Virus record (IMG/VR): IMGVR_UViG_3300017527_000151
Span: 1 to 29,841 of that record
Direction: 5' to 3' (one strand)
DNA length: 29,841 bases
Source of the DNA: a virus
Of this stretch, positions 8,195 to 17,048 are shown one piece after another (position 1 is the stretch's first letter; the number at the start of each line of letters is the position of its first letter). The notes below the pieces were generated by a model that saw only the letters and a program-made list of their open reading frames with translations, did no database searches and was not told the origin of the DNA. The position numbers were made by a program, and so were the translations under genes.

Positions 8195-9955
8195 ATGGCT
8201 ATTGACGAAACAGATTGGGAAATAACCCGTACATCGGGGAATGTTCGATATATAGGTGATGATCATGGCGGAGGTTCTCCGACATACGCAACTGTCATTG
8301 AGTTTCACCGTTGGCTTCAAGATCTAGCAGATAACGCTACTTCTTCAGGAGATGATGAGTTGGATATCACGGATGAGCTACCTTCTAGCCGTTCTACCGA
8401 CAATATCATTCGCCTACTGGGTACCTATAACATTGACGATGCCTCTTCTGAGCATTTATATGATGGTACTGTTATTCAAGGCACTGGCGGTTCTGAAGTA
8501 ATCTACGATGGTATCGTAAACTTTGGTAACGCTGACGTACAGATTCAGATTCACCAGGATGGTGCGGTACTTTCCGATGATTGGTGGAATTATGGTGGCG
8601 CAGGCTTGAATGCTGACGCAGCTAATGGTATCTCCCATAGGTTTATGATCAAGGTAAGGGACGCAGGAGCCGATATAGACGGACGCAGACTGATCGGTAC
8701 TTGCCGTAGGTTTGAATATACTTATAGTGAATTCGGCATTAACGGTACTTCTCGTGGTAACAATGTTCTTGCGCTTTCAGACGCGGACGATCTGAATAAC
8801 AACACAGTAGAAGGTACGGTAAGTGGCTGGACTTCCATAGACAATACGGAAGGGTATCGAGCCATTGATGTAAATAATGATACTACGGATGAGTATTACT
8901 ACAGCGAATGGAATAAAGATACTTATACTATCAACCAGTTTTATGAGCGTATGAAGTGGTTGACCCGAGACGGATCTGCTTCTACGATTTATGGACTGAA
9001 TGGAGAACTCTTTAGAGGCATCACCCATGAGATCACAGTAGAAAATATTACTTCTGGACCGTTAGACGCAGTGGAAGAACTGACATGGACAGAGGCTACC
9101 ATCGTTTCTTCTGGGCAGATGTTGGCGGTAGATAGTGTATCTTCACCAACTAAGGTTTGGATTCAGCTACTAAAGGGTATTGCACCTACAGACGGTACTA
9201 CTTTAACCGGCACTTCTTCTTCAGCCACCGTTGACGTAAATGTTACGGTCACTGATCGTTCTGCGCTTCTCACCCAGCCCTTTATTGGAGCATCTACTGG
9301 TTCAGCTCTTATCGGTGGTTATGGCGTAGGACTAGAGGCTACTGATCTTTCAGCTTCGGACAAGGTGTTTGATTTAACCAACACTCAGATTACGCCCCCG
9401 AACTATGTCACTTTTACAGTTGGTGGTTTGGATATTACATCTGCAGGCGAAGAGGACTATGCATTTGTTGGACCATGGGATGGGGTATCTACAGATAACG
9501 AAGGTAACCCTGCTGTTGATATTGACCAGCTATCACTTAGTGGTAACTTAACTACGGACAACATAGCTTCGGTTGTTGTATCAGAGGCTATTCCTTCTGA
9601 TACTCCGTCTAGCGGATACATTAGAGTATTTGATGATAATGGGTTTCAGCGTAGGTTGCATTATTCTTCTTGGTCTACCAGTACTTTCACCGTTGACACT
9701 ACTGACGGGCAAGAGGATTTTGGCACTGTAAATGCAACTTCTGGTAACGATGTGTATATAGCTTACCTGGATGAGGTGGCAGATTCAGCATCCGAGGCAT
9801 TTACTGGGGTGTTTAGCTCTACTCGTGACTTGGTAGTAAAGGTTCGCAATGGGCATGAGGAAGACAGCTACACGCCGATCAAGGAGTTTATATCCTCGGC
9901 ACAGTTAACCTCTAGTGGAGGCAGCATTACAGCTATCCGTACTTCTGATACTTAA
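8195..9955 (+). CDS. large virion structural protein (widespread phage family)
   Basis: 586 residues, acidic and beta-rich. The N-terminal 200 residues carry the landmarks of a family I recognise from many phages but cannot name: NVRYIGDDHGG, TVIEFHRWLQDLAD, EHLYDGTVIQG, GISHRFMIKVRDAG, DIDGRRLIG and SRGNNVLALS. The remainder is repetitive Ser/Thr/Asp-rich sequence, probably stacked beta domains. Members sit among tail or head-fibre genes; no enzymatic motif is visible. A strong leader, AAGAGGATTTAAACA, precedes ATG. The DNA is distinctly richer in G+C than the genes before it (about 47-50% against 36%). Confidence 0.8.
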   Translation: MAIDETDWEITRTSGNVRYIGDDHGGGSPTYATVIEFHRWLQDLADNATSSGDDELDITDELPSSRSTDNIIRLLGTYNIDDASSEHLYDGTVIQGTGGSEVIYDGIVNFGNADVQIQIHQDGAVLSDDWWNYGGAGLNADAANGISHRFMIKVRDAGADIDGRRLIGTCRRFEYTYSEFGINGTSRGNNVLALSDADDLNNNTVEGTVSGWTSIDNTEGYRAIDVNNDTTDEYYYSEWNKDTYTINQFYERMKWLTRDGSASTIYGLNGELFRGITHEITVENITSGPLDAVEELTWTEATIVSSGQMLAVDSVSSPTKVWIQLLKGIAPTDGTTLTGTSSSATVDVNVTVTDRSALLTQPFIGASTGSALIGGYGVGLEATDLSASDKVFDLTNTQITPPNYVTFTVGGLDITSAGEEDYAFVGPWDGVSTDNEGNPAVDIDQLSLSGNLTTDNIASVVVSEAIPSDTPSSGYIRVFDDNGFQRRLHYSSWSTSTFTVDTTDGQEDFGTVNATSGNDVYIAYLDEVADSASEAFTGVFSSTRDLVVKVRNGHEEDSYTPIKEFISSAQLTSSGGSITAIRTSDT

Positions 9956-9959
9956 TATC

Positions 9960-10292
9960 ATGGTAGAAATCTCTCTCTATCAGTGGAAGCAGTTGATTGA
10001 GGCTGGGTATAGATCGCATAGAGACGACTATACTCAGCACAACCGCGTAGATGGTAGTAATTCTATCCGAGAGTATAAGGCGCTGGATAACACAGTTGTA
10101 GCTCGCATGACGGTATTTGGTGTTGTTGATTCCATTGATAGGAGTGAATGGACTTGGAAGTTTGAGGCTTTACAGCCTCTTGTGGATCAGACATCGTGGA
10201 TTTACGTACCTTCAGATGAGGATATTGAAGAGTGGTCTGAACAGGAGCTAAACATAGCGGATGAAATAGCTGCAAGGGAAACATCACCATGA
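9960..10292 (+). CDS. hypothetical phage protein in the high-GC cassette
   Basis: 110 residues from ATG 9960, four bases after the preceding stop; an upstream GTG at 9915 would overlap the previous gene and is less likely. The protein starts MVEISLYQWKQLIEAG, is rich in charged residues and Trp, and ends in a Glu/Asp-rich tail (DIEEWSEQELNIADEIA). It lacks TM or signal sequence. It overlaps the next gene by ATGA. No close Shine-Dalgarno is seen, so reinitiation after the upstream stop is likely. Function unknown. Confidence 0.7.
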   Translation: MVEISLYQWKQLIEAGYRSHRDDYTQHNRVDGSNSIREYKALDNTVVARMTVFGVVDSIDRSEWTWKFEALQPLVDQTSWIYVPSDEDIEEWSEQELNIADEIAARETSP

Positions 10293-11422
10293 GTTTCACC
10301 ATTCCAACACCTGTACATTTAATGCAAACCGATTGGGATGTAGATGCCAGAGCACGTGGAGCTTTTGTTGAAGGCACGTTCAATACCCGTAATACCAAAA
10401 CCAATGGCTCTCTCCCCTTAACAGGGTCCTCTGCCACAGGTTTTGTTAATACTACAACTAATGGTTTTCGAGGGGTGTATTGGGAGTTCTTGGCATCTGG
10501 CGGGTATGATGTATCTTCTGAGACCAAGGTGTGTATCTTCACCTTCCAGTTTAATGCCCCGAACAGATTGGAGATGGAGACGGCGGCTAATAACGGGATT
10601 GTTGTGCGCTTGGGTACGGGAACAGGTTCCCCGCCCACAAACTATCGAACCTTTCAAGTTGGCGGTCAAGATGTGGCCATGGGAAAAGCCCGAGAGTTTC
10701 CTAATCACATCGTTATAGACATGAACAACACAACCCAAGAAGCTACCATCGGGACCTTTGATAATACGGATGTTGAATGCTTGGGTATAGGCACTACCTC
10801 ATACACCACTATGGGCGGCACCACGACTCAGATATTTCTTCAACGCATGTTCGTGTTTGATACGACCAAGAACGCTTCTAACATCCCACGGTTTACTGGA
10901 TCCGGTAGTGACTGGGATGACGTCATCACAGCAGTAGGAACCGCATACAACACCAAGACCACGCATGGATGGCTCTTGCGGGAAGGAACTATTTTTTCCA
11001 TAGCCGCACCTATCGAGATTGGTAATAACTCTTCCATTACCACATTCAATGATAATGGGGCTTCGGTGTTTTGGGCGGATTCAGATGATCCGGCTGACCC
11101 TAGAATACGCGTCACAGACCAAGCATTTAGAGTTTATTTGAATTTGAGAAACAACGTAGCTGATACAGCCACCTTCAGTGGTTCTTATGATGCGGGTAAT
11201 AGTTATCCGCCTTGGGATTTTGATCAAGACGATAATGCCGTGGTTACTTTCAGTGGGGTAAGTTTCAAACGAACAGGACAATTTGATGTAGGTTCTAGCA
11301 TCACGGGCAACGCCACGTTTGATGATTGTGGAGTAGTCTATTGTAATGATAACGGGGTGGATTTGGATGGCAGCGCATTTAAGAATCCGCACGGGGATCA
11401 TTTGTTGAGGTTGGCCGCATGA
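10289..11422 (+). CDS. virion protein, first of a tandem paralogue pair
   Basis: 377 residues, no Cys-rich or TM segments. It aligns along its whole length with residues 1 to about 390 of the next gene: KTNGSLPL against KANGSLPL, NAPNRLEMET against NAPNRIQTDT, IEIGNNSSITTFNDNG against FRIGNNSSITTFDDEG, DPRIRVTDQAFR against DPRVRVTTQAFR, and LNLRNNVADTA against LNLRNNIADTA. The late part has the short hydrophobic periodicity of a beta-helix. It ends where its partner continues with a C-terminal extension. G+C is about 50%. A fibre or tailspike-like structural role is inferred. Confidence 0.8.
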   Translation: MSFTIPTPVHLMQTDWDVDARARGAFVEGTFNTRNTKTNGSLPLTGSSATGFVNTTTNGFRGVYWEFLASGGYDVSSETKVCIFTFQFNAPNRLEMETAANNGIVVRLGTGTGSPPTNYRTFQVGGQDVAMGKAREFPNHIVIDMNNTTQEATIGTFDNTDVECLGIGTTSYTTMGGTTTQIFLQRMFVFDTTKNASNIPRFTGSGSDWDDVITAVGTAYNTKTTHGWLLREGTIFSIAAPIEIGNNSSITTFNDNGASVFWADSDDPADPRIRVTDQAFRVYLNLRNNVADTATFSGSYDAGNSYPPWDFDQDDNAVVTFSGVSFKRTGQFDVGSSITGNATFDDCGVVYCNDNGVDLDGSAFKNPHGDHLLRLAA

Positions 11423-13092
11423 CTTTTGCCCTCCCAGCAGTTAAAGACGCTTGTGCTATAACTCGTGGCGCAACCGATCCTAAATGGTTGGCGGACATAA
11501 ACTCCCCGACTAATTCTGGGGTAAAAGCAAACGGCAGTTTGCCCTTGGCTGATAGCGCAACAGAATTTGATAACAATGCAAACGGCTCAACCAAGGGATA
11601 CGCCAAGGAATTTGAGAACGGGCAGTCTCCCGTTTATGATGTGTCCAGTGATACCAAGGTGATGTTGTGGCACAACCAATGCAACGCACCAAACAGAATA
11701 CAGACGGATACAGTAGCCAACGGTGGATTAATATTGCGCCTTTATTCTGGTACGGGGGCACCGCCAACTGTATACAGGGACTTTTATGTGGGAGGGAATG
11801 ACACTCCCTATGCGGCCTCTATTTCTGGACAGTATCCGTTGGTCTTGGATTTGAACGATGCAACACACGATGCTTCTAGTGGTAGCTTTGATAATACCAG
11901 TGTCACCAGTATCGCTATATTGACTACTAGAGCGAATCTTGCTGGTACCAGTACTAATTGGAATTATCAAGGGAAGATGTATGTTATTGATACAACAAAG
12001 GCATCTTCTAGCACCCCTACATTTAGTGGGTCTGGGGCTACAGCCCTTGATGCTGTTACCGCTATTCAGGGGACAGACTATACAGATAAGTATGGAAACT
12101 GGGTGAGGAAGATTGGGGCTGTTATCTTCATGGATATGCCTTTCCGTATAGGCAACAATTCATCTATCACCACGTTCGATGATGAGGGGAACACTATTAT
12201 TAGCCCCAAGGCTAATGACAGCGCAGACCCACGGGTACGGGTAACAACCCAAGCCTTTAGAACATATTTGAATCTCAGGAACAATATAGCAGACACCGCA
12301 GATTTTAGTGGCACATGGATTTGGCAGGTACGTTCCCCGTTTGACTGGGACCAGGATGATTCTGCTGTAGTAACATTTGATTCACCTACCTTCAAAGGAA
12401 TGGGGGAGTTTACCTTGGGGTCTAGTATTACCGGCCCAGCAATCTTTGATGATGTTGATGCCGTGGTGTTTGCTGATACCGGGGTAGACATAGATGGATC
12501 AACATTCAGAAATCAAAACGGCAGTCATGCCTTAGAACTAACGGCGGGAGCTATGGATATAGCAGACATGAGATTCGAGTCGTATGCCGGCGCGCATGCG
12601 ATATTAATTGATACGTTAGGCACGTATAACTTTGACAATGTATACTTTGACCAATCTGGTACGAACGATATTGAAACCACACATGGCTCAGGAACTGTTA
12701 CTATAAATATATCTAACGGGGGTACTGTACCCACGGTAACTAAAACTGGAGCTGGATCTTATGTTGTAAATAATAACGTAACTTTACAGATTAAGGTTAC
12801 AGATACTAGCGGTACTGCAATTGATGGGGCAAGAGTAAGAATATTGGCGAATGAAACTGTTGGAACTATTACTACAGGGGATGTACTTTTAACAGGCACA
12901 ACTAATGGGTCAGGGATTATTGAAGATACGGCTTTTAACTATGAGGCTGCTTTTGATCCCTCTGGATTAGATGTACTAACCACAGTTCGTAAGCAAACAT
13001 CCGCTCCGTATTATATTGGAGCAGAAGATGTAGTAGGAATTATTACTACAGCAGGGTATTCAAATATCATAGCGTTGGTGTCTGATGAGTGA
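11419..13092 (+). CDS. virion protein, second paralogue with C-terminal extension
   Basis: 557 residues. Residues 1 to about 390 are paralogous to the preceding gene product. Residues about 340-450 have beta-helix-like rungs (DVDAVVFADTGVDIDGS, then MDIADMRFES, YNFDNVYFD). Residues about 462-557 look like an Ig/carboxypeptidase-regulatory-like domain (LQIKVTDTSGTAIDGARVRI, then LTGTTNGSGI). The DNA changes abruptly near base 12600: the line at 12541 has 35 G+C of 60, the line at 12601 has 19. The paralogous part is therefore high-GC and the extension low-GC. It starts with an ATGA overlap and overlaps the next gene by 8 bases. Confidence 0.8.
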   Translation: MTFALPAVKDACAITRGATDPKWLADINSPTNSGVKANGSLPLADSATEFDNNANGSTKGYAKEFENGQSPVYDVSSDTKVMLWHNQCNAPNRIQTDTVANGGLILRLYSGTGAPPTVYRDFYVGGNDTPYAASISGQYPLVLDLNDATHDASSGSFDNTSVTSIAILTTRANLAGTSTNWNYQGKMYVIDTTKASSSTPTFSGSGATALDAVTAIQGTDYTDKYGNWVRKIGAVIFMDMPFRIGNNSSITTFDDEGNTIISPKANDSADPRVRVTTQAFRTYLNLRNNIADTADFSGTWIWQVRSPFDWDQDDSAVVTFDSPTFKGMGEFTLGSSITGPAIFDDVDAVVFADTGVDIDGSTFRNQNGSHALELTAGAMDIADMRFESYAGAHAILIDTLGTYNFDNVYFDQSGTNDIETTHGSGTVTINISNGGTVPTVTKTGAGSYVVNNNVTLQIKVTDTSGTAIDGARVRILANETVGTITTGDVLLTGTTNGSGIIEDTAFNYEAAFDPSGLDVLTTVRKQTSAPYYIGAEDVVGIITTAGYSNIIALVSDE

Positions 13093-13291
13093 AGACTTAA
13101 ACACAGCCAATATTCAACGACTTGCTGATGCTCTTAAAGCTCTCCGCAAAGAGCATCATGAGTTGGCCGATAAAGTCTCTAGCCTGCAAAATACTGTAAC
13201 CATGCAACAGACTGAGATGCAGCGTTTACGCCAACAGGTTGCAATTATTCGCGCTACTACTATAGGAGGAGGACCTACCAGTGTCTCTTAG
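13085..13291 (+). CDS. small coiled-coil protein
   Basis: 68 residues. Residues 8 to 57 are an uninterrupted heptad-like helix (ANIQRLADALKALRKEHHEL, then LADKVSSLQNTV and MQRLRQQVAIIR), ending in a flexible TTIGGGPTSVS tail. It starts inside the last codons of the upstream gene, and its own last codons carry the AGGAGGAGG ribosome-binding site for the next. A trimerisation or fibre-connector role fits a short coiled coil among fibre genes, but is inference. Confidence 0.75.
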   Translation: MSEDLNTANIQRLADALKALRKEHHELADKVSSLQNTVTMQQTEMQRLRQQVAIIRATTIGGGPTSVS

Positions 13292-13910
13292 TGTTAACCC
13301 TCTTACTTCTGTTATATCTATACCAAAGGCAGATACTACCTTTGTAGAGATTAATGCGGAGACCGGTTATGAGGTAAGGGAGTTCGATGAGTATGCTTTT
13401 ATGCGTGAGCTAGGGGCATTTTTAGACGGGCCTCAGGGGATTGTGTTACCCAGGACACATAAACATGATACTGAAACAGATCTTGCTGGTATTACCTACG
13501 CCAGAAAATTTACAGTACTCTCTCCTTATACTATAACTTTTGAAAATGATACCTATCAGGTTAGACTTGTCGGAGGAACTAACAACAATTTAGTAGATGT
13601 ACTTAACCCAAATAGCGTATCATTAATTCCTGCTAACTCAGCAGGTAAGCAAACGGTTTCTTCTGGCTCAGGATTGGATGCAGGACAGGATACTAAACTT
13701 ACTCGGGTCCATAGTCTCTTGGACAGTATAGAAGGGTCCTATGATCATCAGGAGGTTATGCGGATACTTCTAGCAGCTATGGCAGGTAAATTATCTGGAG
13801 CTGATACAGGGAATATCAAGATTAGAGATGTAGATGATATGAAAGATCGAATTACAGTTACTTCAGATGCAAATGGCAATAGACTTACGGTGGTATTAGA
13901 TGTTTCCTAA
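13281..13910 (+). CDS. tail/fibre-associated structural protein (widespread phage family)
   Basis: 209 residues with GTG start; AGGAGGAGG at 13265-13273 lies 7 bases upstream and decides this start. The N-terminus MSLSVNPLTSVISIPKADTT, the segment REFDEYAFMRELGAFLD, PRTHKHDTETDLAGITYARK and YTITFENDTYQVRLVGGTNN are hallmarks of a protein found in very many phages just before the short repetitive peptide and the MATTT-type genes, as here. The central part is a small beta domain; the C-terminal part (about 150-175) is helical. It is presumed to be a virion component; I know of no biochemical role. Confidence 0.82.
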   Translation: MSLSVNPLTSVISIPKADTTFVEINAETGYEVREFDEYAFMRELGAFLDGPQGIVLPRTHKHDTETDLAGITYARKFTVLSPYTITFENDTYQVRLVGGTNNNLVDVLNPNSVSLIPANSAGKQTVSSGSGLDAGQDTKLTRVHSLLDSIEGSYDHQEVMRILLAAMAGKLSGADTGNIKIRDVDDMKDRITVTSDANGNRLTVVLDVS

Positions 13911-14043
13911 AAGGATGTTTCCTGTTAGAATGTTTGCATCAAGGATGTTTCCTCCTGTTCAGGTGCTGATAGAAGGTTGGAGGGAAATAGTTAGATTTAC
14001 ATTGCGTATAACACGCATGATTGCTTTTAATATTGAACGATAG
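13900..14043 (+). CDS. 47-residue basic peptide with RMFP repeats
   Basis: ATG 13900 overlaps the end of the previous gene. The product opens with a short tandem motif (MFPKRMFPVRMFASRMFPP) followed by a basic helix with WREIVRFTLRITRMIAF. Short phage proteins built of RYFPP or RMFPP-like repeats are common at this exact place among structural genes. The ORF is complete, and its stop overlaps TAGAGGATTTAA, the strong ribosome-binding leader of the next gene. Function unknown. Confidence 0.65.
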   Translation: MFPKRMFPVRMFASRMFPPVQVLIEGWREIVRFTLRITRMIAFNIER

Positions 14044-14054
14044 AGGATTTAATT

Positions 14055-14519
14055 ATGGCAACTACGACAGGTACATGCACTGTTTTTGATATAGTCAAGG
14101 ATTGGATAGGTGACGAGGCTAGTAACGTAGATTTTGATGGAGATGCTTTCGGAGTTCTTCTCCTAGATAATACTTTGGAACCTGCCCGCGCTACTGATCA
14201 GTTCGTTGATGATGTATCTACAAATGAGGTAACTGGTAACGGTTATTCTAGAAAGGTCTTAACAGGAGTGTCTTGGACAACTTCTGGTGGTGCTAATGGA
14301 CAGATGATGTTGGATGCTACTAATCCGGTATGGACTGCATCTGGAGGTTCTATTGTAGCAAGGTGGTGGGTTCTTTATGATAATACTCCAGCTGCAGATG
14401 CAGACAAAAACTTGATAGCCTATGGTCTCTTGGATGACACTCCAGCAGATGTCACTACCACTGACACTAATACTTTAACCCTGAATATCAATGCTCTTGG
14501 TTTCTTTACTGTAGGGTAA
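14055..14519 (+). CDS. virion-associated protein, second of two paralogues
   Basis: 154 residues, acidic. It shares the N-terminal MATTT, a central FVDDV.TNEVTGNGYSRKVL, WWVLYDNTPAAD and LIAYGLLDD with the gene at 838-1299, although about 13 kb lies between them. The leader AGAGGATTTAATT is a strong ribosome-binding site. Homologues sit in tail-fibre loci of many phages. Two diverged copies suggest either two attachment points for different fibres or a fibre-module duplication. Confidence 0.8.
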   Translation: MATTTGTCTVFDIVKDWIGDEASNVDFDGDAFGVLLLDNTLEPARATDQFVDDVSTNEVTGNGYSRKVLTGVSWTTSGGANGQMMLDATNPVWTASGGSIVARWWVLYDNTPAADADKNLIAYGLLDDTPADVTTTDTNTLTLNINALGFFTVG

Positions 14520-14528
14520 GGAGGAATT

Positions 14529-14927
14529 ATGAATTATCAATTGCTTAAAACAACGTTACTGGGAGATCATCCAGTAACTGGAGTATACAATGTAGATGAT
14601 GCTTTGGCTGCTGCAGAGATGGCGGTAGTAAATTGTTCTCAGAATAGAACTTCTTTGTCTGGAGATGAATTATTCAGAGCTACAGATTCTATAGAGTTCG
14701 TTGCTCTTACAGATCATAAACGGGTACTTTGGGTATCTTTTTGCAGTAAAGACGTAGATCCATTTGATTCTGCTAACGTGGATTTTGTTCAGTGGATTTT
14801 TGGAGGTGGATCAGATACGGTAACTAATCTGAATACTGAAAGAACGGCTACTGTAGCTCATTGGCAACTAGTAGGACTGGATAAAGAACCCAATGGGGAT
14901 CATATTGCACATGCGAGGAGCATCTAA
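14529..14927 (+). CDS. hypothetical virion protein (widespread phage family)
   Basis: 132 residues beginning MNYQLLKTTLLGDHPVTG, then YNVDDALAAAEMAVVN, the helical SLSGDELFRATDSIEFVAL, and FGGGSDTVTNLNTERTATV. I recognise this as a small, mostly helical protein common in siphophage tail or fibre regions, with no known activity. AAGGAGG directly follows the upstream stop and gives good spacing to ATG. Its stop overlaps the next start (TAATGG). Confidence 0.8.
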   Translation: MNYQLLKTTLLGDHPVTGVYNVDDALAAAEMAVVNCSQNRTSLSGDELFRATDSIEFVALTDHKRVLWVSFCSKDVDPFDSANVDFVQWIFGGGSDTVTNLNTERTATVAHWQLVGLDKEPNGDHIAHARSI

Positions 14928-15421
14928 TGGCTAATGAGGCACTTAATGATTTTGTAGGTTCATCTACAACAGTAATCTCTCTTTCTGAGACTATTACAGA
15001 TACTTATGTAGTTGGTGGTAATACGGAATTTGATAACACTACTCTTAAACGTCCTATGGCTTTGGCTAATATCAGAGTTCAGGATACTTTTGGAGCAGCA
15101 CCTACTACAGGTGTGACCATAGATCTATATATGATTCGTGGTGATATTGATAGAGATGCTACCCTTAACTCTTCTGGTGATGCAGCTTATGCAGCACTGG
15201 CGGTATCTGATGCTCAGACCGATACTAATGGTATGGAGTATGTAGGGTCTTTTGTTGTTGATGCTAATGATGAAGATTTTAAACGCCAGATTACTATCTC
15301 TTTGGTAGGTATTAGGAAATGTCGGTTTTACATTAAGAATAATGCAGGACAGACCTTGGTATACTCCTCCAATCCTATCACTGTCAAGATTGAAGGGTTA
15401 ACCTACGCCCCTGGTACTTAA
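14927..15421 (+). CDS. hypothetical virion protein (widespread phage family)
   Basis: 164 residues with strongly alternating beta pattern: LNDFVGSSTTVISLSETITD, the PMALANIRVQDTFGAAPTTG segment, VTIDLYMIRGDID, VGSFVVDANDEDFKRQITIS and a final KIEGLTYAPGT. Similar jelly-roll-like proteins accompany the preceding gene in other phages, so the two probably act together. It is coupled upstream by TAATG and ends just before the LamG gene array. Function unknown. Confidence 0.8.
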   Translation: MANEALNDFVGSSTTVISLSETITDTYVVGGNTEFDNTTLKRPMALANIRVQDTFGAAPTTGVTIDLYMIRGDIDRDATLNSSGDAAYAALAVSDAQTDTNGMEYVGSFVVDANDEDFKRQITISLVGIRKCRFYIKNNAGQTLVYSSNPITVKIEGLTYAPGT

Positions 15422-15423
15422 CC

Positions 15424-16206
15424 ATGACCTTCATGGTTAATCTTGGCTCTGAGCTTCTTCGGGAGCCGAGATTACTAATGCCTGGACAAAAACCTCTCGG
15501 ACTCGTAAAAGTTAAAAGAGATAATCCCTTAGGAAAAGGACTAAGTCTAGCTACTTTATTTCAAGACTCTTTGACTGAGCAGGTTCAAGGAGTGTATAGG
15601 CCCATGGAACTTACGTTAGAAGGAGGGAGTAGAGTTGTCACTGAAAAGGGGCCTGGGTATAGACCAACTACAGTAACAGCAACAACTACAAACGCCATAA
15701 CTTTTGATAATTTATGGCAAGCTACGCAAGGGAGGTCATCAAATGGTTCTGTAACTTTAGCTGTTGAATTTACAGTATTTGATCAAGCTGGGGATGAGAC
15801 TGGTCTTGTGATCATAGGAGAATACGGCGGTGCAGATGGGTGCTATTTACATCTAGACACTGATGGCACAATTTGTTTAGCTAATGGTTATTGGAGAAAT
15901 AACGTCAATACCTCATATTCTGTGACATATGGTAAATGGTATAGAGCGTTAGCTCGATTTGCTGTAATAGGCGGCACAGCAACAGGGCATTTATTTGTTG
16001 ACGGAGTATATATAGGTGAGAATTTAGATGTTGGTGATACCTACGACTACGACAGTACTGCAGAAATAGGACGAACATTTAATGGTCATTATGGGGATAG
16101 TTTAAATGGCGTAATAAATGACTGCTTCATATGGAATAGATGGCTTCCTGATAGTGAAGTGTATTCCTTCTTTGCTGATTCTTACCAATTTCTGGTGCCA
16201 GCATGA
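15424..16206 (+). CDS. LamG-like fibre protein 1 of 5
   Basis: 260 residues. A short N-terminal tag contains EPRLLMPGQKPLG (residues 14-26), the variant here of the LLIPGKKP motif found in the next four proteins. Residues about 95-250 look like a LamG/concanavalin A-like domain: VTLAVEFTVFD, LVIIGEYGGADGCYLHLD, WYRALARFAV, ATGHLFVDGVYIG and GVINDCFIWNR. The end, EVYSFFADSYQFLVPA, is the shared C-terminal signature. Such domains usually bind glycans, so a receptor-binding or particle-surface role is likely. It overlaps the next gene (ATGA). Confidence 0.78.
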   Translation: MTFMVNLGSELLREPRLLMPGQKPLGLVKVKRDNPLGKGLSLATLFQDSLTEQVQGVYRPMELTLEGGSRVVTEKGPGYRPTTVTATTTNAITFDNLWQATQGRSSNGSVTLAVEFTVFDQAGDETGLVIIGEYGGADGCYLHLDTDGTICLANGYWRNNVNTSYSVTYGKWYRALARFAVIGGTATGHLFVDGVYIGENLDVGDTYDYDSTAEIGRTFNGHYGDSLNGVINDCFIWNRWLPDSEVYSFFADSYQFLVPA

Positions 16207-17048
16207 GGATACTTACACCTCCATTTCTAGGAGCACCGGAATCTAAGTCCCCTCCTTTTAATATCCCAGATCCGCGTTGGGAAGCACCTGAGTTGCTTAT
16301 TCCTGGTAAAAAACCTATTGGACCTGTAGCTATTAGTAAGACTAATTCAATAGCTAGAAAGATAATAACTGGTATCTATCCACAGAAACCATCAGAGTCT
16401 ATTTATCCAATCCATGATCCATTTAGTAAGGGCTTTTGGGGCACTACATCTGGAACCCATACAGCTACACCTGCACATGATCCAAGATATGGGGTTTATC
16501 ATTCAATGTCACCCTTTGGTACCGGCAGTACTGTAAAGAGCTGGAAAATACCGGAAAGCAAATTTACCAGTCCAAGGGGATGGCGCACTCTTTCAATCTT
16601 TGGTGTTATAGCAGCGACCACACTTGCTGCGGGCAATTGTTACTATATAGATAACAGTTATAGCAGCGGAGATACGATGCACATAATGCGTACATCTGGG
16701 GCCAATACTATAGAGTTAAAGCTCCGTGTTAATTATCAATATCTTAGTCTGACTATTGACGTTTCCGATATTTTGGATGAGCTATTCACGTTGGTATTCA
16801 ATTGGCTGGGAGATACCGATTATTCAGTCTTTGTAAATGGAATAGAGCCTTCTGTAACTGAAGTTGACATAGATAGTCCAGTTAGTTTTAAAGACGGCGT
16901 ATATGCGGGGTGGCGTATTTTTTGTGCGGGGAATAATAATTGTGGAATGGGTAATCTTCATTCTATGTATGTAAGCAGGGAACCTTTAACGGACGCGGAA
17001 TCTATATCCTTTTGTAAGAATCCTACGCAGTTTATGGTCCCAGCATGA
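16203..17048 (+). CDS. LamG-like fibre protein 2 of 5
   Basis: 281 residues. APELLIPGKKPIGP at about 28-41 is the shared tag. The following domain is a divergent LamG-like sandwich with WRTLSIFGVIA, FTLVFNWLGDTDYSVFVNGI, WRIFCAGNNNCGMGNLHSMY and the C-terminal FCKNPTQFMVPA. ATG lies in the last codon of gene 1 and its own stop overlaps gene 3, so the array is read as one coupled message. The central sequence differs strongly from gene 1, suggesting diversified ligand surfaces. Confidence 0.78.
   Translation: MRILTPPFLGAPESKSPPFNIPDPRWEAPELLIPGKKPIGPVAISKTNSIARKIITGIYPQKPSESIYPIHDPFSKGFWGTTSGTHTATPAHDPRYGVYHSMSPFGTGSTVKSWKIPESKFTSPRGWRTLSIFGVIAATTLAAGNCYYIDNSYSSGDTMHIMRTSGANTIELKLRVNYQYLSLTIDVSDILDELFTLVFNWLGDTDYSVFVNGIEPSVTEVDIDSPVSFKDGVYAGWRIFCAGNNNCGMGNLHSMYVSREPLTDAESISFCKNPTQFMVPA

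Noticed and set aside
10063-10638. 191-codon minus-strand ORF in the high-GC block
   Set aside because: It is a shadow of two plus-strand genes with recognisable protein sequence; long antisense ORFs are expected where G+C rises.
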